A DNA stretch of 63,737 bases from Astrothelium macrocarpum (Eukaryota > Ascomycota > Dothideomycetes > Trypetheliales > Trypetheliaceae). Position numbers and translations under genes: made by a program. Positions 59,320-63,737 of the stretch are shown one piece after another. How positions within the stretch are numbered: the first letter of the stretch is position 1; each line of letters opens with the position of its first letter. The notes beneath the pieces were generated by a model. That model did not search any database, had not been told where the DNA came from, and saw nothing but the letters and a program-made list of their open reading frames with translations. The stretch is from assembly GCA_021030915.1 (NCBI GenBank), contig JAGEMR010000158.1, positions 1 to 63,737 on the forward strand, given 5' to 3'.

Positions 59320-59422
59320 TGTCAAAAACTTATATATTAAGTTACGCTTGCCAATGCCAGTTTTAGGCATTGATATCTTTTTGGGTTGTTTGGCTCGATG
59401 AGCAAGCGCATGAGTCTTAACA
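59320..59422. repeat. direct repeat copy 2
   Basis: Second copy, 344 bp away in the same orientation. At the three differing positions it carries A, A and T where copy 1 has G, G and C, so transition-type decay affects this copy. Confidence 0.88.
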
Positions 59423-59755
59423 AATGGCAGACGTAGATGGGAGTAAGGCACGAATACTTGGTGCACAAGCAGCCTTCTGCGCTGTTCCAGTCGATGCTAG
59501 GATGCCGACTGCAGCGGAGGACAAGAGCAGGAGTCTTCTGCACTATCGGTCTTGAGCTGAGTCGTTGCTTGCAGCAGATGACGGGCCATTTGGAGGGGTA
59601 ACCCGAAGGATCATCAGGAATAGACTCTCCTGCATATTTTTCTTCTTAGTACAAGAGCTTGCGAACATTCCTACATAAGTTGCCAATGCTCTTGACTCAG
59701 CTCACGTTGCATTGCCGGTCCGAGATCTCTGCCGGTGGCTGAATTGTTGACTCTC

Positions 59756-61021
59756 ATGTCGCCTCAGAAATTTGAGATCCCTGCCGCATACCGGGACCAA
59801 CTTTCGTTTGTCGAGGCTCGAGATGAACGAAGCGATGAACAAATCCTCGAGAGCCTCAGTACCTTCCGCTCGGTGACATCGGAAAAGAACATCTGGGCCT
59901 TCTGGCATTCGGGGATACGTTCTATGCCACCATGGTGTCAGAGAAACGTCTGTGCCTGGGTCCGCATGCACGTCTATGATGGTTGGACTGTTCGCGTACT
60001 GGACAGCACTACAGACTCGAACAACTACTTTCTGAAATATGTTCCTGAGGCGGTTTTACCAGATTCCATCGTATGCGGAAAGATGGATGGCCCTTACGTA
60101 GGGCCCCACAGTGCCGATATGCTCCGTGGGGCTTGCTTGTATGCACATGGGGGCGTCTTCCTAGACGTGGGCATCCCGTTAATTCGAAGTATCGATCGCA
60201 TTTGTTGGGCGAAGCTGGAGGACTCAAGCACTCCCTACGAGATCGCGGCTCCATGGGTGTATGGCACTCATATTGGCAATCACTTTGTATCCGCCAGGAA
60301 GGCAAACCCATTCATCCATCGATGGTAATTGCTCTCCCGTAAATCAACATCAAGGAAGTCTCCACTGACGATGACTTTAATCAGGCACAGACTTTTCTGC
60401 CATCTGTGGGAAGGCCACACCAACTCCGCTGGCCTCATGAAAAACCCCTTGGTGAAGATTGTCGCTGAGCAGCCATTGGACCTCGAGCGAGCACAGAAAT
60501 TCCAGTGGGGTATTAGCCAAGATGCTGCAATCGTGGACGAATACGTCACCCAGGTCATGTGTTGGAACCGCCTCTGCCTCCTCGAAGATGCGGGTGATGG
60601 CTTTAGTGCTGTCGACTACTGGGCGAGCAAGGTGCTCCTCTGGGACGGGTTGGAAGAGACCTGGGGGGCTGAGACAACTCTAGGATTCAAAGGTTGCGGC
60701 CAGAGGATGTTTGATCTCTTCGCACTGCCGGTTGATGGTAACACGACAGGCGAAAACTATGGACATGCTGAGCGATTAGTTTGGCGTCTGCTGTCCCGAT
60801 CGAGTATGCAAAAGGTCTTTCGTGGGAAGGCTTTAACCCACGACAAGGAGTTGGGAGAGCTTTGGGATGAGGATCAAGACGGCAATGATTGTAAGAAGGG
60901 AACATTCGCCGAGCTATTCCGCTATGGGTGCGAGAACTTCAGGCAAACGAGGGATGCAATCGCATACGTTAAAGCACCACGACCTGATAAAACATATAGA
61001 AAAGGTTTACTAGAAGTCTAA
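59756..61021 (+). CDS. Glycosyltransferase-like protein (capsular polysaccharide synthesis / GT32-like)
   Basis: Predicted 401 aa in two exons, 59756-60324 and 60385-61021. The 60-nt intron (GTAATT...TAATCAG) restores Trp in ...FIHRW|HRLFCHLWEGH. The start is the ATG of MSPQKFEIP; the frame upstream begins with GTG. Family pattern: NIWAFWHSGIRSMPPWCQRN near the N-terminus, WTVRVLDS, HSADMLRGACLYAHGGVFLD and a following hydrophobic strand. The usual metal-binding DxD is here D137-V-G (GGVFLDVGI), so nucleotide-sugar transfer is not assured. Such genes are found near fungal secondary-metabolite genes, and the two P450s beside it suggest glycosylation or modification of a shared product. No polyketide, peptide or terpene synthase lies in the window. 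Confidence 0.72.
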
Positions 61022-61348
61022 CATTCTTCGATTATGAATAGTATAAGTTTGAAAGCAGTTAGTCACTATATACTAATTAACATAAAGGGATATTTACGAG
61101 GAATTAATATCGACTAAATCTAAGTCTAAGCTCTATTTTAACATCGGCGTTTTTTGGAAGTCTACCCTGGGTTCTCAGGGTATGCCCTGGGTTCTCACGA
61201 GCTCAGATTCCATGTCCTGCCCTAGAGTTTTCAGAGAATGAAGCATGTTTCCTGAGCTCTGTGAGAATTTAGAGATTTATTTAATAATTTTAAATAATTT
61301 AATATAAAGTCATTTAACTTAATTGATTTAATTTAATTTAATTATATG
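61022..61348. other. intergenic, AT-rich before LTR
   Basis: 3' flank of the glycosyltransferase-like gene. It contains CTGGGTTCTCA twice (near 61165 and 61187). The last 90 bp are nearly pure A+T with ATTTAATTTA repeats, outside the LTR. Confidence 0.5.
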
Positions 61349-61720
61349 TGTTAAGGCACCACGGCAGCACCGGTACACAGCGACCAATCGGTACGGCCGC
61401 TACATGTAGCTCACCCAGAAGCCTGCGAGCTCACCAGGGGGATCGTGAGCATCACCCTTCTTTCGGTGAGGCTCACCCCAGCGGTCGTGAGGGTCACCAC
61501 GGCGCCAGTGAGCGATCCAAGTATATAGGGATCCGACAAGGACAATTGAGATCTCGTTGTATTCAAAGCCATTCTCTAAGCTAGTCTTTGATAGCGTCTT
61601 CAGTAGAACTTTGAATTACCAAAACATTATTCCTTGCTAATTCAGTCCTTTACCGACTCACTTCAGAAGCCACCTTGATCCCAAGTAGACTTGATCCCAA
61701 GGATACATAGGATCATAACA
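61349..61720 (+). repeat. Long terminal repeat of a retrotransposon
   Basis: 372 bp beginning TGTTA and ending TAACA, the usual inverted ends of LTRs. A TATATAGGG promoter element lies near 61524, as expected at the U3/R border. The upstream half is rich in GTGAG/CTCAC units, some forming short palindromes. It is GC-balanced and undamaged while the following internal region is decayed. A second LTR is not in the window, so this could be the 5' LTR of an element continuing to the right or a solo LTR next to unrelated AT-rich DNA. Confidence 0.65.
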
Positions 61721-63737
61721 ATATGATTAACGTATTCCACAAGCGAGTGGAACATACAAACGAATAGAACACGAATACCAAGAAAATTACCACTTCAATC
61801 AGAAAATTACCAATTATTCAACATTATTATCAAAAATTCTATTTACATTATTTACATCTAATTCAGAATTTTCTTTTTTATCATTTTCATATATTCTGAT
61901 ATTATATCCAATTTTTTCATAATTTTTATAACATTTTTGATAACGTGGTTTACCACTCAGCCGGTCATATCAGTCAGTCGGTCACTTTCCGCACCAGAAA
62001 ATCACTTAAACTTTTATCGCATTCTAACTTTTTAACGACTATATCAATTTATATTAAAAAAGAAAATATTATTCTTATTATTAATACAATTCAGTCTACA
62101 AAATTTTAAGACAAAAATTTAAATCAATGCGTAATTATAAAATATTATAATATTCCACAGAATTCATTAAATGATAGAATAAATAACTGATAATAATACA
62201 CGTCAATTCAACCATAATATCATAAATTGGATCAATTTAAAGAATAATCGCTAATCAAATATATATTCGATCAAAATTTAAAAAAGGATTCCCATTATGC
62301 CTTTCTAATATAGAAGATATGACCAATCTTTTATTAAAATCGCGCGGAAATAAATCAATTAACAGATATTAAATAAGACAATTTATCGATGTATAATCAG
62401 ACTTCAAAATCAAATTCAATCATTCATATGATTATTAAAGAATATTACAAAAAAATCCAAAAATTATTTCGGATTAATTTGAATTATTATATAATATAAT
62501 AAATAAATATGAAATATATGAAAAAAATATTTACAATTTCGATAAAATAGATTTCATAATAAATATAATAACCGTATCAATAATAATAATATATATTAAA
62601 AGATATAATAAAATCAAATTTATATAATTTAATAATCGGAAATGGATTATAATTATTAAATATATTAATATTAAAAATTAATATATTCTGTTTTTTATCA
62701 TTATTTAAAACGTCTATCATTTTATAAATTGGATTATAAAATCAGAATTTTCCGATAATTGGATTATCAAATCTATTTTTAATAAATGGACTGATAATAA
62801 AATAAATTTGAATTAAATTTAATATTTTAATAAATATATAAAAAAATATTCAAAAAATATATATTGATTATTAATTATTGATAGATATAAAAGCCATTTA
62901 TCAATCAAATTCAATAAATTTTATGATAAAAATAAAATTATTCCAATTAATATATTTATATATTTATTTCATTTATTTTAATTATTGAATATCGTATTAT
63001 ATTTATTTTTAAAACGCATATATAATAATGAAATCAATCTATTAATCAAAATTACGATTAATTATATCATTAAATCCGAATTTTTCGTCGTATTTAAATC
63101 CGCCTATTTCAAAATTTTTACAGAATCAAATATTAAATCTGAATTTAAAAAAATTGGAATTATATTTTGAAATTCAGATTTTATAATTTTCAAATTAGAT
63201 ATTTATTTAAGAATATTTATATCATCAGATAATCATTCATTAATCATTCATAAATGAAAATCGCAAATCTTTTCCAATTTTTAATAAATAATCAAATAAT
63301 CCAATTTCATTAAAAAACGAATTTTTATTTATCAAAAAAATTTTCCAATATTAATTATTAAAATTGTAAATTAAATGACGAAGAATACGCAGATAATGGC
63401 GTATTCAATTATCTTTTTGACTAAACGAATACGTATTCTTAAAAACGCAAATATGGCACTTATAAAACATCAGAAGGCCAAAAAATCACATATATAATTT
63501 AAAGAAATATTTAATATAAATGATTCTATAAAATTACTGATTAAAAAAAATTCGAAAAAACGGTATATATCTGATAAAGACGAAAATAATAATCCATCAA
63601 AAAAGACGATAACAATTTTACGATAATATGATAATTACGGCATAATTGGGCACAATACACATATTTATAATAAAATTGAAAAAATAAATACTGAATCAGA
63701 ATCTGATGAAAAATAAATAAATTTTCAAATTGTTGTT
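61721..63737 (+). mobile_element. AT-rich decayed interior of the LTR element, probably with a nested element
   Basis: 2 kb of strongly AT-rich DNA without usable open frames, running off the window. Ordinary sequence persists for roughly the first 60-80 bp, and a short undamaged GC-richer island occurs at about 61942-62010. No reverse transcriptase, integrase or protease motif could be read, so the assignment rests on position next to the LTR. Confidence 0.5.

Larger units (their letters stand above)
58947..59755. promoter_or_regulatory. divergent promoter region with duplicated segment
   Basis: Lies between P450-2 (minus) and the glycosyltransferase-like gene (plus). It carries two direct copies of a 103-bp sequence separated by 241 bp of unique, ordinary-composition DNA. 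No gene recognised. Confidence 0.6.

Noticed and set aside
61348..61584. 78-codon open frame after the glycosyltransferase-like gene
   Set aside because: It lies inside the LTR and follows its GTGAG-rich sequence; not a gene.
61721..63737. A centromere or subtelomere as explanation for the AT-rich DNA
   Set aside because: The AT-rich blocks are bounded by transposon ends or an LTR and are only 1.3-2 kb each; no telomere repeat (TTAGGG) array was seen.

Overview
The window is nuclear DNA from a filamentous ascomycete (Pezizomycotina). The evidence is: short introns of about 42-95 nt with CTAAC/CTGAC-like branch points, protein families typical of moulds (Git3-like GPCR, DUF6606/DUF3638/DUF3645 giant, NACHT-ankyrin protein, CYP65- and CYP68/503-like P450s), and transposons whose interiors have decayed to almost pure AT. 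I cannot place it more finely. No CRISPR array, rRNA or convincing tRNA gene was seen.

Positions 1-45155 are a gene-dense core block. In order: a GPCR (855-2384 +); kinetochore Sos7 (2802-3694 -); a basic/acidic nuclear protein (3845-5428 +); ribosomal protein eS27 (5881-6443 +); a DeoC/DERA-like protein lacking key catalytic residues (8030-9293 +); a 3200-aa DUF6606-DUF3638-DUF3645 protein (9973-19644 -); a PRISE/SirQ-like reductase (21307-22592 +); a 2-Cys peroxiredoxin (23153-24134 -); an acetyl-CoA transporter (24803-26937 -); CENP-O/Mcm21 (27445-28328 +); an ankyrin protein with a fungal STAND N-terminal domain but no NACHT (29311-33249 -); a secreted cysteine-containing glycoprotein (34258-35175 -); syntaxin Sed5 (35981-37080 -); and a 2322-aa disordered protein (37896-45155 +).

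From 45793 onward the sequence changes to islands of genes separated by decayed transposons. A Tc1/mariner relic (45793-47283) and a Fot1/pogo relic (53328-55203) bracket a NACHT-ankyrin NLR (48234-51812 +). The Fot1/pogo relic and a 372-bp LTR (61349-61720) bracket two convergent P450s (55472-57195 + and 57201-58946 -) and a glycosyltransferase-like gene (59756-61021 +). That trio may be a small specialised-metabolism locus. The window ends inside the AT-rich body of the LTR element, which appears to contain a further nested element.

Three observations deserve most attention. (1) In the decayed elements the remaining C residues are almost all in TpC (and G in GpA), unlike CpA-directed RIP, and the terminal repeats are left intact. 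(2) At least five GC-rich patches in the core block switch abruptly from C/A-rich to G/T-rich along the plus strand, independent of gene direction and partly outside coding sequence. (3) The DERA-like protein has lost its Schiff-base lysine and catalytic aspartate. All exon structures were inferred by eye from reading frame, splice consensus and remembered family patterns; no alignment or database search was run.
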